Below, piece after piece: positions 28,669 through 37,102 of a DNA stretch of 64,000 nucleotides (within the stretch, counting starts at the first letter, position 1; each line of letters starts with the position of its first letter). Both the position numbers and the translations under genes were made by a program. Location of the stretch: assembly GCF_014653785.1 (NCBI RefSeq), contig NZ_BNAS01000001.1:62001-126000 (forward strand), given 5' to 3'. The stretch is from Promicromonospora soli. GTDB taxonomy: Bacteria; Actinomycetota; Actinomycetes; Actinomycetales; Cellulomonadaceae. Below the pieces are notes generated by a model, which saw only the letters and a list, made by a program, of their open reading frames with translations, was not told the origin of the DNA and made no database searches.

Positions 28669-29636
28669 CGCGCGCCTCCCCCGGTGCCGGACCCGCCGTG
28701 CCCGCCACGCAGGACCCGGGGGTCGAGGAGGGGGTGGGCGAGGTCGACCAGCAGGCTGGTCAGGACGAACACGGCGGCGGCGACGACCACCAGCCCCTGG
28801 ACCACCGGGATGTCCTGGGTGGTCACCGCGTTCTCGACGAGCCGGCCGAAGCCCTGGCGGGAGAACACCGTCTCGACCACTACCGTGCCGCCGAGCAGGT
28901 TGCCGACCAGGACGCCGAGCACGGCGACAGTCGGCAGGGACCCGTTGCGCAGCACGTGCGCGCCGAGCACCCGCGCCCGCGAGGAGCCCTTGGCGAACGC
29001 GGTCTCCACGTAGGGCGCCCGCCAAGCCTCGCGCAGACCTTGGGACAGCACCTGCGCGATCACGGCGGCGAGCCCGATCGCGAGCGTGACCGCGGGCAGC
29101 ACCAGGGAGGCGAACCCCTCGTTGCCCACCGCGGGGAAGAGGAACCAGGTGAACGAGAACAGGTGGAGCAGCACGAGCCCCACCCAGAACCCGGGTACCG
29201 CGACGCCGAGCGGCGGCAGCGCCAGCAGCAGGTCGCGCAGCCAGGCGGCCCTGGTCCAGTAGGCGAGCGTCGCGATGCCGACGCCGGCGGCCAGGGCGAG
29301 CAGGAGCGCGAGCCCCGCGAGCTTCGCCGTCTCGGGGAACGCGTCGGCGATGAGGCCCGTCACGGGGGCGCCGCTGCTGATGGAGGTGCCGAGGTCGCCA
29401 GTCAGTGTGCGGCCCAGCAGCGTGACGTACTGCCGGACGGGACCCTGGTCGAACCCGTAGCGCTCGCGCAGCTCGGCTGCCCGCGCGGGGTCCACGCGCT
29501 CTCCCCCGGCGCCCTGGTCGAGCATGATCGCCACGGGGTCGCTGGGCAGCAGGTACAGGATGAGGAACGACACGGTGAACGCCGCCCAGAGGACCGCGGC
29601 AGCGCCGGCGAGGCGGCGCAGGACGTAGGTGACCAT
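28665..29636 (-). CDS. Dipeptide-type ABC transporter permease (DppB-like)
   Basis: A 323-residue permease beginning MVTYVLRRLAGAAAVLWAAF, with the family periplasmic region ERYGFDQGPVRQYVTLL, GDLGTSISSG, and the EAA loop YVETAFAKGSSRARVLGAHVLRN. Six hydrophobic segments are seen. The ATG at 29636 overlaps the binding-protein stop by one base (TGATG), with AGGA just upstream. It pairs with the DppC-like gene that follows. Confidence 0.9.
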   Translation of the reverse strand: MVTYVLRRLAGAAAVLWAAFTVSFLILYLLPSDPVAIMLDQGAGGERVDPARAAELRERYGFDQGPVRQYVTLLGRTLTGDLGTSISSGAPVTGLIADAFPETAKLAGLALLLALAAGVGIATLAYWTRAAWLRDLLLALPPLGVAVPGFWVGLVLLHLFSFTWFLFPAVGNEGFASLVLPAVTLAIGLAAVIAQVLSQGLREAWRAPYVETAFAKGSSRARVLGAHVLRNGSLPTVAVLGVLVGNLLGGTVVVETVFSRQGFGRLVENAVTTQDIPVVQGLVVVAAAVFVLTSLLVDLAHPLLDPRVLRGGHGGSGTGGGAR

Positions 29637-31309
29637 CAGTCCTGCTCGATCCATGCGTCGTGGAACAGCAGGCGGGAGGAAGCGTCGAAGGCGAGGCCGT
29701 GCACGTCCCCGCGGACGCCGATCGACTGCGCCAGCTCGAACAGCGGGACCGCGAGGCCCTGGTCGAGGATCTCCCGCTGGGCGTCCGCGACGAGCGCGTC
29801 CCGGGCCGCCGGGTCCGCCTCGCCGAGCTGCTCGTCGAGCAGCGGGTCGACGGCGTCGTCCGGCTCGCGCAGGCTGAGGTTGCGCTGGGCGGTCGAGAAC
29901 TGGGTGCGCAGGATGTCGGCGTCGGCCCGGGTGACGTTGTAGTAGTAGAGGTCGTAGTCGCCGGACTCCTGGGCGGTGGTCTGCTCGGCCGCGGTGAGCT
30001 GCCGCAGCAACAGGTCGACGCCGATCGCGCGCAGCTGCTGGGCAGCCAGTTCCAGCACCGCCCCGCTACCGGTGAAGACGGGGGTGTAGGTCACCTCGAT
30101 CTCGAGCGGCTCCCCGTCCTTGACGCGGATGCCGTCCGGGCCGGTCGTCCACCCGGCGTCGTCGAGGATCTTCCCGGCCTCGTCGGGGTCGAAGGCGAGC
30201 TGGTCCGACTGGTCGGCGTACCCGGGCGTAGTCGAGGCGAGCACGCTGGTGGCCGGCCTGAACGCGTCGGACAGCACCGTGTCGACCAGCTCCTGGCGGT
30301 CGATCCCCACCAGGAGCGCGCGCCGCACCTCCGGGTCGTCCAGGGGCGGGCGGGTCACGTTGGGCTGCAGCACGAACGGAACCCCGGGGTTGGCGCGGGT
30401 CAGCACCTCGCCGCCCGAGCCCTCGACCTGCGGCACGTCCTGCGGCAGCACGTCGCCGACGGCGTCGAACTGGTCGGACGCGAGCCCGCCTGCCCGCACC
30501 CCGGACTCCGGGACCACCGAGAACTCGATGCGGTCGAGGTAGGCGTCGCCCTCGTGCTCGGACGACTCGGGCGCCCACTCATAGCCCTCGCGCCGGGTGA
30601 TCACGGCGCCCTGGTCCTGCGTGTAGCTCTCGAGGACGAACGGCCCCGAGCCGACGACGTCGCCCTGCAGGCGCTCGGCCGGGTCCGCCTGGGCGGTCTG
30701 CTCCGACAGGATCGCCAGCGAGACCGTCGAGGTGGCCTGCAGGAACTGCGCGTTCGGCGCGTCGAAGACGACGGTCGCCGTGCGCTCGTCGGGCACCTCG
30801 GTCTTCTCGTAGCCCGCGAGGTAGCTCGCCGCGAGCGGCGCGGTCGCCCCGAGCTCGCCCGCGACGGCGTCGAAGCTGGCCCGCACGTCGTCGGCGGTGA
30901 GCGGGCTGCCGTCCGAGAACGTGACGCCGTCGCGCAGGTGGAACGTGAAGCGGGTCAGGTCTTCGCTGACGTCCCAGCTCTCCGCGAGCCACGGCTCGAT
31001 CTCGCCCGTGGCGGGGTCCTGGTCGGTGAGCGAGTCCGCGAGCTGCCGGGCGACGTAGATGCTGACGTTCGTGCCGACCTGCTGCGGATCCACACCCTGC
31101 GGCGGGGCACCGAGCGCGAACCGGAGCGTGCCGCCCGGCGTCGGGTCGGCGGGCGCGGCGCCCGAGGCGGAGTCGGGTCCGGCGCAGCCGGTCAGGGCGA
31201 GGGCGGCGACAAGCGCAGCGGCGACGGCGGCGGGCGCGGCGCGGTGCGACGCGGTGCGGTGCGGCGTCGTGCGAGCCGGCGTCGTGTGGTGTGGGCGGGT
31301 CCGGACCAT
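29636..31309 (-). CDS. Peptide/nickel-type ABC transporter substrate-binding lipoprotein
   Basis: A 557-residue family-5 extracellular solute-binding protein. The His/Thr/Arg-rich N-terminus leads into a signal helix ending ALALTGC, a good lipobox. The mature part contains PTPGGTLRFALGAPPQGVDPQ, WDVSEDLTRFTFHLRDGVTFSDG and DPEVRRALLVGIDRQE, all typical of DppA-like proteins. The ATG at 31309 has AGAGGA at 31318-31323; a longer frame to 31372 runs through leader hairpins and is rejected. It is the first structural gene after the Cys-rich leader peptide, and its translation start is the likely target of attenuation. Confidence 0.88.
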   Translation of the reverse strand: MVRTRPHHTTPARTTPHRTASHRAAPAAVAAALVAALALTGCAGPDSASGAAPADPTPGGTLRFALGAPPQGVDPQQVGTNVSIYVARQLADSLTDQDPATGEIEPWLAESWDVSEDLTRFTFHLRDGVTFSDGSPLTADDVRASFDAVAGELGATAPLAASYLAGYEKTEVPDERTATVVFDAPNAQFLQATSTVSLAILSEQTAQADPAERLQGDVVGSGPFVLESYTQDQGAVITRREGYEWAPESSEHEGDAYLDRIEFSVVPESGVRAGGLASDQFDAVGDVLPQDVPQVEGSGGEVLTRANPGVPFVLQPNVTRPPLDDPEVRRALLVGIDRQELVDTVLSDAFRPATSVLASTTPGYADQSDQLAFDPDEAGKILDDAGWTTGPDGIRVKDGEPLEIEVTYTPVFTGSGAVLELAAQQLRAIGVDLLLRQLTAAEQTTAQESGDYDLYYYNVTRADADILRTQFSTAQRNLSLREPDDAVDPLLDEQLGEADPAARDALVADAQREILDQGLAVPLFELAQSIGVRGDVHGLAFDASSRLLFHDAWIEQD

Positions 31310-31342
31310 GGGGGTCGTCCTCTCGGGGCACGGCGAAGCAGA

Positions 31343-31383
31343 CCCGCGCCAGAGCGCGCGCGGGCCCGTCACCGGACGTGACG
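31343..31383 (-). promoter_or_regulatory. Two adjacent hairpins before the first structural gene
   Basis: On the minus strand CGTCAC/GTGACG (31367-31383, 6-bp stem) is followed by CCCGCGC/GCGCGGG (31343-31364, 7-bp stem), ending about 20 bases before the AGAGGA ribosome binding site of the binding-protein gene. They are candidates for the structural part of an attenuator governed by the upstream leader ORF. No alternative pairing has been computed. Confidence 0.4.
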
Positions 31384-31518
31384 TGGGGTGGGGGTTTCTG
31401 TGCGTGACGCGAGTGACGCGAGGTGACAGAGCGCAGGACGCCGGCCCGGGCGGGCACAGCGAGGAGCGGCCGCTATGGCCGGGCGGTGGGGGCGCTGCTA
31501 GGTCTTACCTGGGTGCGG

Positions 31519-31605
31519 TCAGCGACAGGCGGGACAACACTCGTGGACACAACACATGGAGCGGGCGTGCGCGATCTGCACCGTGCCGTTCGTCGCTCGT
31601 GCCAT
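31519..31605 (-). CDS. Cysteine-rich 28-residue leader peptide (attenuator uORF)
   Basis: An ATG at 31605 preceded by GGAGGG (31612-31619 region) opens a 28-codon ORF. The protein has a basic N-terminal half (MARATNGTVQIAHARSM) and then CCVHECCPACR: five Cys in the last eleven residues, at positions 18, 19, 23, 24 and 27. All five Cys codons are TGT, although the surrounding genome is strongly GC-biased and would favour TGC. This matches Cys-rich upstream ORFs described in mycobacteria, where ribosome stalling at low cysteine raises expression of downstream sulfur genes. It begins about 60 bases downstream of a strong promoter, and the sulfur-type operon follows 209 bases after the stop. The ORF is too short for most gene callers. 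Confidence 0.85.
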   Translation of the reverse strand: MARATNGTVQIAHARSMCCVHECCPACR

Positions 31606-31623
31606 GTCGGTCTCCCTCCGATT

Positions 31624-31653
31624 CGAATTCCCTATCAAATTGATCGGGATTCG
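31624..31653. promoter_or_regulatory. Imperfect inverted repeat just downstream of the operon -10
   Basis: The AT-rich dyad CGAATTCCCTATCAA / TTGATCGGGATTCG (arms match in 12-13 positions with one single-base slip) lies between the -10 element and the leader ORF. Its placement over the early transcribed region fits a repressor operator. No regulator gene lies in the operon to pair with it. Confidence 0.45.
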
Positions 31654-31662
31654 ATATGCGTG

Positions 31663-31691
31663 AAGTTACGTCGGTCCGCAGGGCATGTCAA
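31663..31691 (-). promoter_or_regulatory. Sigma-70-type promoter of the sulfur operon
   Basis: On the minus strand TTGACA (31691-31686) and TAACTT (31668-31663) are separated by exactly 17 bases. This is the best consensus promoter seen in the window. It lies 62 bases past the yvcK stop and points into the Cys-rich leader ORF. Confidence 0.8.
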
Positions 31692-31753
31692 CGACAGCCG
31701 GGAAAGGTCTCGCATCGCGGACGAAACGCCGGTCCCCAGCGGGGAGCGCCAGG

Positions 31754-32764
31754 TCAGACGTCGCCGTAGACGCCCTCGAACACGTCCCGGTAGGCCGCGG
31801 CCAGGCGCAGCCCGTCGTGCTTGGCCGTGTCGTCGCCGCGCCGGACCTGGCGCATGATTACGCGCGCGCCCATGGACGCGGCGGCGGCCTCCAGGGCCGT
31901 GACGTCCTCGACTGCTGACGGGTCGGCGAGCACGGCGTCGATCCGCAGGCCTGGCGCGTGCTTGTGCAGGGCCTCCAGGTGGTCGACGGCGGTGAGGCCC
32001 TCCGTCTCGCCGTTCTCCGCGGACAGGTTCAGCGTCACGCACCGCCGCGCCTTCGTGACGTGCAGGGCGTTTGCGAGCTCGGGCACCAGCAGGTGCACCA
32101 GCACAGACGAGTACCAGGACCCGGGCCCCAGGACCACCCAGTCGGCGTCGAGCACCGCCTGGACCGCCTCCGGGGCGGCCGGCGGATCCGCCGGGACCAG
32201 GCGCAGCTGCTCGATCCGGCCCGGGGTGACGGCGACCCGGCTCTGCCCGACCACGGTCTCCAGGGAGGGCTCGGGCTCCCCCGGCGCCGCGGGGTGCCGC
32301 ACGTCGGCCTCGACCACGAGCGGCACCGAGGCCATCGGCAGCACCCGGCCTCGCGCGCCCAGGAGGCGGCCGACCCAGTCCAGGCCCTCCACCTCGTCGC
32401 CCAGCAGCTCCCACAGCGCCACGATCAGCAGGTTCCCCATGGCGTGGTTGTCCAGCTCGCCCGACGACGAGAAGCGGTGCTGCAGCATGGCGCTCCAGGT
32501 GCGGCCCCACTCGGAGTCGTCGCACAGGGCCGCGAGCGCCATCCGCAGGTCGCCGGGAGGCAGCACGTTGAGCTCGTCGCGCAGCCGGCCGCTGGAGCCG
32601 CCGTCGTCGGCCACCGTCACGACCGCCGTGAGGCGGTCCGACATGAGACGCAGCGCGGACAGGCTGGCGGACAGGCCGTGCCCGCCGCCCAGGGCGACGA
32701 CCGACGGGTTCTTGCTCCACTCCGGTGCGGGGATGTCGGGCACCCCTGGTGCGTGCGGGATCAT
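31754..32764 (-). CDS. yvcK: Gluconeogenesis factor YvcK family protein
   Basis: A 336-residue YvcK/CofD-like protein, which binds UDP-sugars and links carbon metabolism to cell-wall synthesis and cell shape. Motifs: VVALGGGHGLSASLSALR near residue 20, VTVADDGGSSGRLR, PPGDLRMALAAL, and VLGPGSWYSSVL. The ATG at 32764 overlaps the rapZ stop (ATGA). Usually whiA follows directly; here the next gene on this strand is the sulfur-operon binding protein. Confidence 0.94.
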   Translation of the reverse strand: MIPHAPGVPDIPAPEWSKNPSVVALGGGHGLSASLSALRLMSDRLTAVVTVADDGGSSGRLRDELNVLPPGDLRMALAALCDDSEWGRTWSAMLQHRFSSSGELDNHAMGNLLIVALWELLGDEVEGLDWVGRLLGARGRVLPMASVPLVVEADVRHPAAPGEPEPSLETVVGQSRVAVTPGRIEQLRLVPADPPAAPEAVQAVLDADWVVLGPGSWYSSVLVHLLVPELANALHVTKARRCVTLNLSAENGETEGLTAVDHLEALHKHAPGLRIDAVLADPSAVEDVTALEAAAASMGARVIMRQVRRGDDTAKHDGLRLAAAYRDVFEGVYGDV

Positions 32765-33711
32765 TCGCGGCCCAGGTCGCGTGCCGAGACGGCGACGAGC
32801 TGCCCCTTGGCGCGCAGCCGTTCGGCGATGGCTTCGGAGATGGCGACGGACCGGTGCTTTCCGCCCGTGCACCCGACGGCGATGGTCACGTAGCGCTTCT
32901 CCTCGTTGAGATAGCCGGCGAGCACCGGCGCCAGGGCGTCGACGTACCGGTCCACGAACTCGACGGCTCCCGGCCGGGCCAGCACGTAGTCGCGTACCGG
33001 CTGGTCACGCCCCGTCAGGTGCCGCAGCTCGGTGATCCAGTAGGGGTTGGCCAGGAACCGTACGTCCACCACGTGGTCCGCGTCCAGGGGGATGCCGTAC
33101 TTGAACCCGAACGAGATGACGTTGATGCGCAGCACCTCGTTGATGTCGTGCGCCAGCCACCCCCGGATCTCCCGGGCGAGGTCGTGCACGGACAGGTCCG
33201 ACGTGTCGATCCGCAGGTCGGCACGTGCGGCCAGCGTCGCGACGACGGACCGCTCCTCCGCGATCCCGTCGAGGATCCGGCCGTCGCCCTGCAGCGGGTG
33301 GGGGCGGCGCACCTGCTCGAAACGGCGCACGAGCACCTCGTCGCTCGCGTCCAGGAACAGGATCCGGTAGGCCACCCCGGCCTCCGTCATGTGCGCGAGC
33401 ACCTTGTCCAGCTCCGGGAAGAAGTGCCGGCCGCGCACGTCCACGACGACGGCCACGCGCTCGATGCTGGAGCCCTTGGCCATGAGGTCGACCAGCGGCA
33501 CGAGCATCATGGGCGGCAGGTTGTCGACCACGTACCAGTCGAGGTCCTCCAGCACAGCGGCGGCCCGCGACCGGCCGGCGCCCGACATCCCCGTGATCAC
33601 CAGGACCTGTGGTTCGTTCGGTTCGGGGGTGTGCGTGGCGGCCTCGACCGCGGCGATGCCGTCGGGAGCTGTGGTCGGTGACGGCTCGTCGGTGCTCATG
33701 GCTACAAGCAT
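32761..33711 (-). CDS. rapZ: RNase adapter protein RapZ (YvcJ family)
   Basis: A 316-residue P-loop nucleotide-binding protein. The Walker A is GMSGAGRSRAA, with Arg where most P-loops have Lys, as is usual in actinobacterial RapZ. Then DNLPPMMLVPLVDL, RFLANPYWITELRHLTG, and C-terminal IAVGCTGGKHRSVAISEAIAE. In enterics RapZ guides RNase E to GlmZ; in actinobacteria the role is less clear. The start at 33711 has AAGGG upstream; an ATG at 33699 (MSTDEPS) is the alternative. It starts seven bases after uvrC and is coupled to yvcK. Confidence 0.93.
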   Translation of the reverse strand: MLVAMSTDEPSPTTAPDGIAAVEAATHTPEPNEPQVLVITGMSGAGRSRAAAVLEDLDWYVVDNLPPMMLVPLVDLMAKGSSIERVAVVVDVRGRHFFPELDKVLAHMTEAGVAYRILFLDASDEVLVRRFEQVRRPHPLQGDGRILDGIAEERSVVATLAARADLRIDTSDLSVHDLAREIRGWLAHDINEVLRINVISFGFKYGIPLDADHVVDVRFLANPYWITELRHLTGRDQPVRDYVLARPGAVEFVDRYVDALAPVLAGYLNEEKRYVTIAVGCTGGKHRSVAISEAIAERLRAKGQLVAVSARDLGRE

Positions 33712-33718
33712 GCCAGCG

Positions 33719-35653
33719 TCAGCCCTTCAGGGCCGCCACCACGGCCTCCGCCGTCTTGTCCCCCATGCCGCGCACGCTGGCGATCTCCTCGACGCTCGCG
33801 GCCTTGAGCCGCTTGACGGAGCCGAAGTGGGTCAGCAGCACCTTCTTGCGTGCGGGGCCGAGCCCGGGGACGTCGTCGAGCACGGAGGCCGTCATGCCCT
33901 TGCTGCGCCGCCTGCGGTGCTGCGCGATGGCGAACCGGTGCGCCTCGTCGCGGACGCGCTGCAGGAGGTACAGGCCCTCGCTGGAGCGCTGCAGGATGAC
34001 CGGGTAGTCCTCGCCCGGCAGCCACACCTCCTCCAGGCGCTTGGCCAGCCCGCACAGCGCGACGTCGGTGATGCCGAGCTCGTCCATCGCCTTCTTCGCG
34101 GCGGCGACCTGGGGCGGACCGCCGTCGACCACCACGAGGCTCGGCGGGTAGGCGAACCGCGCCTTCTCCTCGGGAGCGTCCGCGGCGACCTCTCCCGCGG
34201 CCATCTCCACGTCGTTGGCCTTGAGCCGGTCGGTGAGGTAGCGCCGGAAGCGGCGGGTGATGACCTCGTGCATGGCCTCCGTGTCGTCGCGGGCGCCGTC
34301 GCCGTCCGACCCGCGGATGCTGAACGAGCGGTACTCGCTCTTGCGGGCCAGGCCGTCCTCGAAGACCACCATGGACGCGGACTGGTACGTGCCCTGCGTG
34401 TGCGAGATGTCGTAGCACTCGATGCGCAGGGGCGCGCTCTCCAGGTCGAGCGCCTCCTGGATCTCGCGCAGCGCCTGGCTGCGGGTCGTGAGGTCGCCCG
34501 CGCGGCGCGTGCGGTGCAGCATGAGCGCGTGCTCGGCGTTCTTGCGGACGGTGGCCGCGAGCTCCTTCTTGTCGCCGCGCTGCGGCACACGCACGTCCAC
34601 GCGGGCGCCGCGCAGCCCGGTGAGCCAGGCGCCGACCTGCTCCAGGTCGGGCGGCAGCACCGGGACGAGCACTTCGCGGGGCACGGCGTCCTGGGCCTCC
34701 AGCCCGGTGGCCTCCTCCGCGGCGCCGTACACCTGCTGCAGCAGGTGCTCCACGAGCTCGCCGTCGCTGATGTCCTCGACCTTCTCGACCACCCAGCCGC
34801 GCTGGCCGCGGACCCGGCCGCCGCGCACGTGGAACACCTGGACGGCGGCCTCGAGCTCGTCGCCCACCATCGCGAACACGTCGGCGTCCGTCGCGTCGCC
34901 GAGCACCATCGCGTTCTTCTCCGTGGCGCGCCGGAGCGCCTCGATGTCGTCGCGCAGGCGGGCCGCCTGCTCGTACTCCATGTCGGCGGCGGCCTCCTGC
35001 ATGCGCTTGGTGAGCCGCCGCTCGAACTTGGCGGTGTCCCCCGCCATGAAGTCGCAGAAGTCCAGGACGAGCGCCCGGTGGTCCTCGACGCTGATCCGGC
35101 CCACGCACGGCGCCGAGCACTTGTCGATGTACCCGAGCAGGCACGGGCGGCCCGACTGGCCCGCCCGCTTGTAGACGCCGGCCGAGCAGGTCCGGATCGG
35201 GAACACCCGCAGCAGCAGGTCGAGGGTCTCCCGGATGGCCCACGCATGGCCGTACGGGCCGAAGTAGCGCGTGCCCTTGCGCTTGGCACCGCGCATGACC
35301 TGGGCGCGCGGCACCTCCTCGCCGAGGGTCACGGCGAGATAGGGGTAGGACTTGTCGTCCCGGTACTTCACGTTGAACCGCGGGTCGTACTGCTGGATCC
35401 AGGTGAACTCGAGGGCGAGCGCCTCGACCTCGGTACCCACCACCGTCCACTCGACCGACGCCGCGGTGGTCACCATCCGCTGCGTGCGCTCGTGGAGGTG
35501 CGCCACGTCCTGGAAGTAGTTCGCCAGACGCTGGCGCAGGTTGTTGGCCTTGCCGACGTAGATGACCCGGCCGTGCTCGTCGCGGAACCGGTACACACCG
35601 GGCGACGTGGGAATCTCTCCCGGCTTGGGTCGATAGGTAGCTGGATCCGCCAT
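33719..35653 (-). CDS. uvrC: Excinuclease ABC subunit C
   Basis: UvrC makes both incisions in nucleotide-excision repair. The 644-residue protein has the GIY-YIG domain ([20 protein letters not shown] near residue 18), a Cys-rich region [20 protein letters not shown], a UVR UvrB-binding segment (about 205-240), an RNase H-like endonuclease domain ([23 protein letters not shown]) and C-terminal helix-hairpin-helix motifs ([15 protein letters not shown]). The start is ATG 35653. It heads the uvrC-rapZ-yvcK group. Confidence 0.96.
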   Translation of the reverse strand: MADPATYRPKPGEIPTSPGVYRFRDEHGRVIYVGKANNLRQRLANYFQDVAHLHERTQRMVTTAASVEWTVVGTEVEALALEFTWIQQYDPRFNVKYRDDKSYPYLAVTLGEEVPRAQVMRGAKRKGTRYFGPYGHAWAIRETLDLLLRVFPIRTCSAGVYKRAGQSGRPCLLGYIDKCSAPCVGRISVEDHRALVLDFCDFMAGDTAKFERRLTKRMQEAAADMEYEQAARLRDDIEALRRATEKNAMVLGDATDADVFAMVGDELEAAVQVFHVRGGRVRGQRGWVVEKVEDISDGELVEHLLQQVYGAAEEATGLEAQDAVPREVLVPVLPPDLEQVGAWLTGLRGARVDVRVPQRGDKKELAATVRKNAEHALMLHRTRRAGDLTTRSQALREIQEALDLESAPLRIECYDISHTQGTYQSASMVVFEDGLARKSEYRSFSIRGSDGDGARDDTEAMHEVITRRFRRYLTDRLKANDVEMAAGEVAADAPEEKARFAYPPSLVVVDGGPPQVAAAKKAMDELGITDVALCGLAKRLEEVWLPGEDYPVILQRSSEGLYLLQRVRDEAHRFAIAQHRRRRSKGMTASVLDDVPGLGPARKKVLLTHFGSVKRLKAASVEEIASVRGMGDKTAEAVVAALKG

Positions 35654-35703
35654 GGACCAAACCTATGCGCTGCCACTGACAACGCGGGCAGCGCCGCCCG
35701 CGG

Positions 35704-36189
35704 TCAGGCCAGGACGTGGATCGGCGTGGGCGTGACGTGCACCGGGAAGTTCACCGAGCGCGAGATGAAGCACATCGCGTGCGCCTTGTGGTGCAGCGCG
35801 GCGACATGCTCGTCGGTCGCGAGCTCTCCCGGGTCCGCGACCACCTTCGGGTGCAGCATCACGTCCGTGAACGCCCCCTCGCCGCGCGCCTCGACCCGCA
35901 TGGTGCCGGTCGCCGCGTCCGTGTACTCCCGCACGACCAGGCCCGACTCCGCGGCCAGGTGCAGGAACCACAGCATGTGGCACTGGCTGAGGCTGGCGAC
36001 GAACAGCTCTTCCGGGCTGTACCGTCCCGGGTCCCCCCGGAACGCCGGGTCGGCCGAACCCAGCAGGGGCGGCTTGTGCGGCAGGTCGATCTCGTGGTCA
36101 CGCGAGTACGAGGTGTACGACGACGTGCCCGTGCTCCCCGCGCCCGTCCACCGCACCGTTGCGGCAAAGTCATGCATGGCTCCGCTCAT
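35704..36189 (-). CDS. OsmC family peroxiredoxin-like protein
   Basis: A 161-residue OsmC/Ohr-superfamily protein. Two conserved Cys are visible: one in FVASLSQCHMLWFLHLAAE and one in KAHAMCFISRSVNFPV, the peroxidatic/resolving pair used against organic hydroperoxides. The ATG at 36189 has AGGGTGG upstream. It is a single gene with no obvious partner; the spacing to uvrC (50 bases) is short but the functions are unrelated. OsmC versus Ohr subgroup is not certain. Confidence 0.88.
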   Translation of the reverse strand: MSGAMHDFAATVRWTGAGSTGTSSYTSYSRDHEIDLPHKPPLLGSADPAFRGDPGRYSPEELFVASLSQCHMLWFLHLAAESGLVVREYTDAATGTMRVEARGEGAFTDVMLHPKVVADPGELATDEHVAALHHKAHAMCFISRSVNFPVHVTPTPIHVLA

Positions 36190-36271
36190 GTGGTCCACCC
36201 TAGCGGGGCACACCTGCGCCCACCATGGCGTTTCCGGACCGTCCGGTGACGCGGCGGAGTCATCTGTCGAG

Positions 36272-37102
36272 CTATTGCTGGGGGCTGTCGATCGGTCCGC
36301 CGACGACCTCGCTGACGAAGGCGGTCGCCGCCGGGCCCAGCTCGCGGTGCACGCTGCGGAACAGGTGGTTCGCCTCCGCGCCCAGCCAGCCGTCGGGACG
36401 CAGGTCCTTCGGCAGCCAGGGGTCGAGGAACGGGAAGTGCCGGTAGCCGTCGATCAGGGTCGTCCTGGCCACGAGGGCGTCCGCCCCGCGCAGGGTCGCG
36501 CCGGCCAGGTGCGCGTTGTCGGCGAGGAACCGCTCGTACGTCTGGTTGATCCGGTCAAGGTCCCAGCAGCGTGCGACGACGTCACGGTCCGCCTCGACCT
36601 CGCCGGTCTTCGCGCGCATCACGGTGAAGTGAACGTCGGAGAACTCGGCAGCCAGAGCCCGAGCCTCGCTGCCGCGGTCGCGCGGCGTCATCCAGGTGCT
36701 CGCCGTCAACGAGCCGAAACCGAGCCAGGAGAGCTGCCGCCGGAGCTGGTCGCGGGTGGACCGGTCGGGCTTGGCGTTCTGCTGGACGACCGTCGTCCAG
36801 TGGTGGTCCCACGGCTCGTCGTAGTCGGCGAAGATGCGCTCCCGCCCGCTCTGGAGGACGCCGAGCATGTGCGCGCTGAGCAGGTAGCTCGCCTCGCGGC
36901 CTTCGCGCCGTGTGGTGAACCAGCGCTCACGGCGCAGGCGGGTCAGCGTCATGCGGACCGTCGCCGGCTCGACCCCGAATGCGCCGAGCAGCGTCACGAG
37001 GTCGCCGGCCTTCGCCTCACCGCCGGTGTAGCGAAGGTAGTCGCCGAACAGGTCGAGGATCAGGGCACGCGGCTTCAGAGCTGGACCGGAGTCGGTCGTC
37101 AC
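36272..37102 (-). CDS. PaaX family transcriptional regulator
   Basis: A 276-residue PaaX-type repressor: winged helix at the N-terminus (LKPRALILDLFGDYLRY, then GAFGVEPATVRMTLTRLRRE as recognition region) and a long C-terminal ligand-binding part. PaaX repressors respond to aryl-CoA thioesters (phenylacetyl-CoA in E. coli). The GTG start overlaps the stop of the aryl-AMP ligase gene (GTGA), with GAGGAG upstream. It is therefore co-transcribed with the aromatic-acid activation genes and probably senses their CoA product. The likely operator is the palindrome at 40464-40475 or nearby. Confidence 0.87.
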   Translation of the reverse strand: MTTDSGPALKPRALILDLFGDYLRYTGGEAKAGDLVTLLGAFGVEPATVRMTLTRLRRERWFTTRREGREASYLLSAHMLGVLQSGRERIFADYDEPWDHHWTTVVQQNAKPDRSTRDQLRRQLSWLGFGSLTASTWMTPRDRGSEARALAAEFSDVHFTVMRAKTGEVEADRDVVARCWDLDRINQTYERFLADNAHLAGATLRGADALVARTTLIDGYRHFPFLDPWLPKDLRPDGWLGAEANHLFRSVHRELGPAATAFVSEVVGGPIDSPQQ

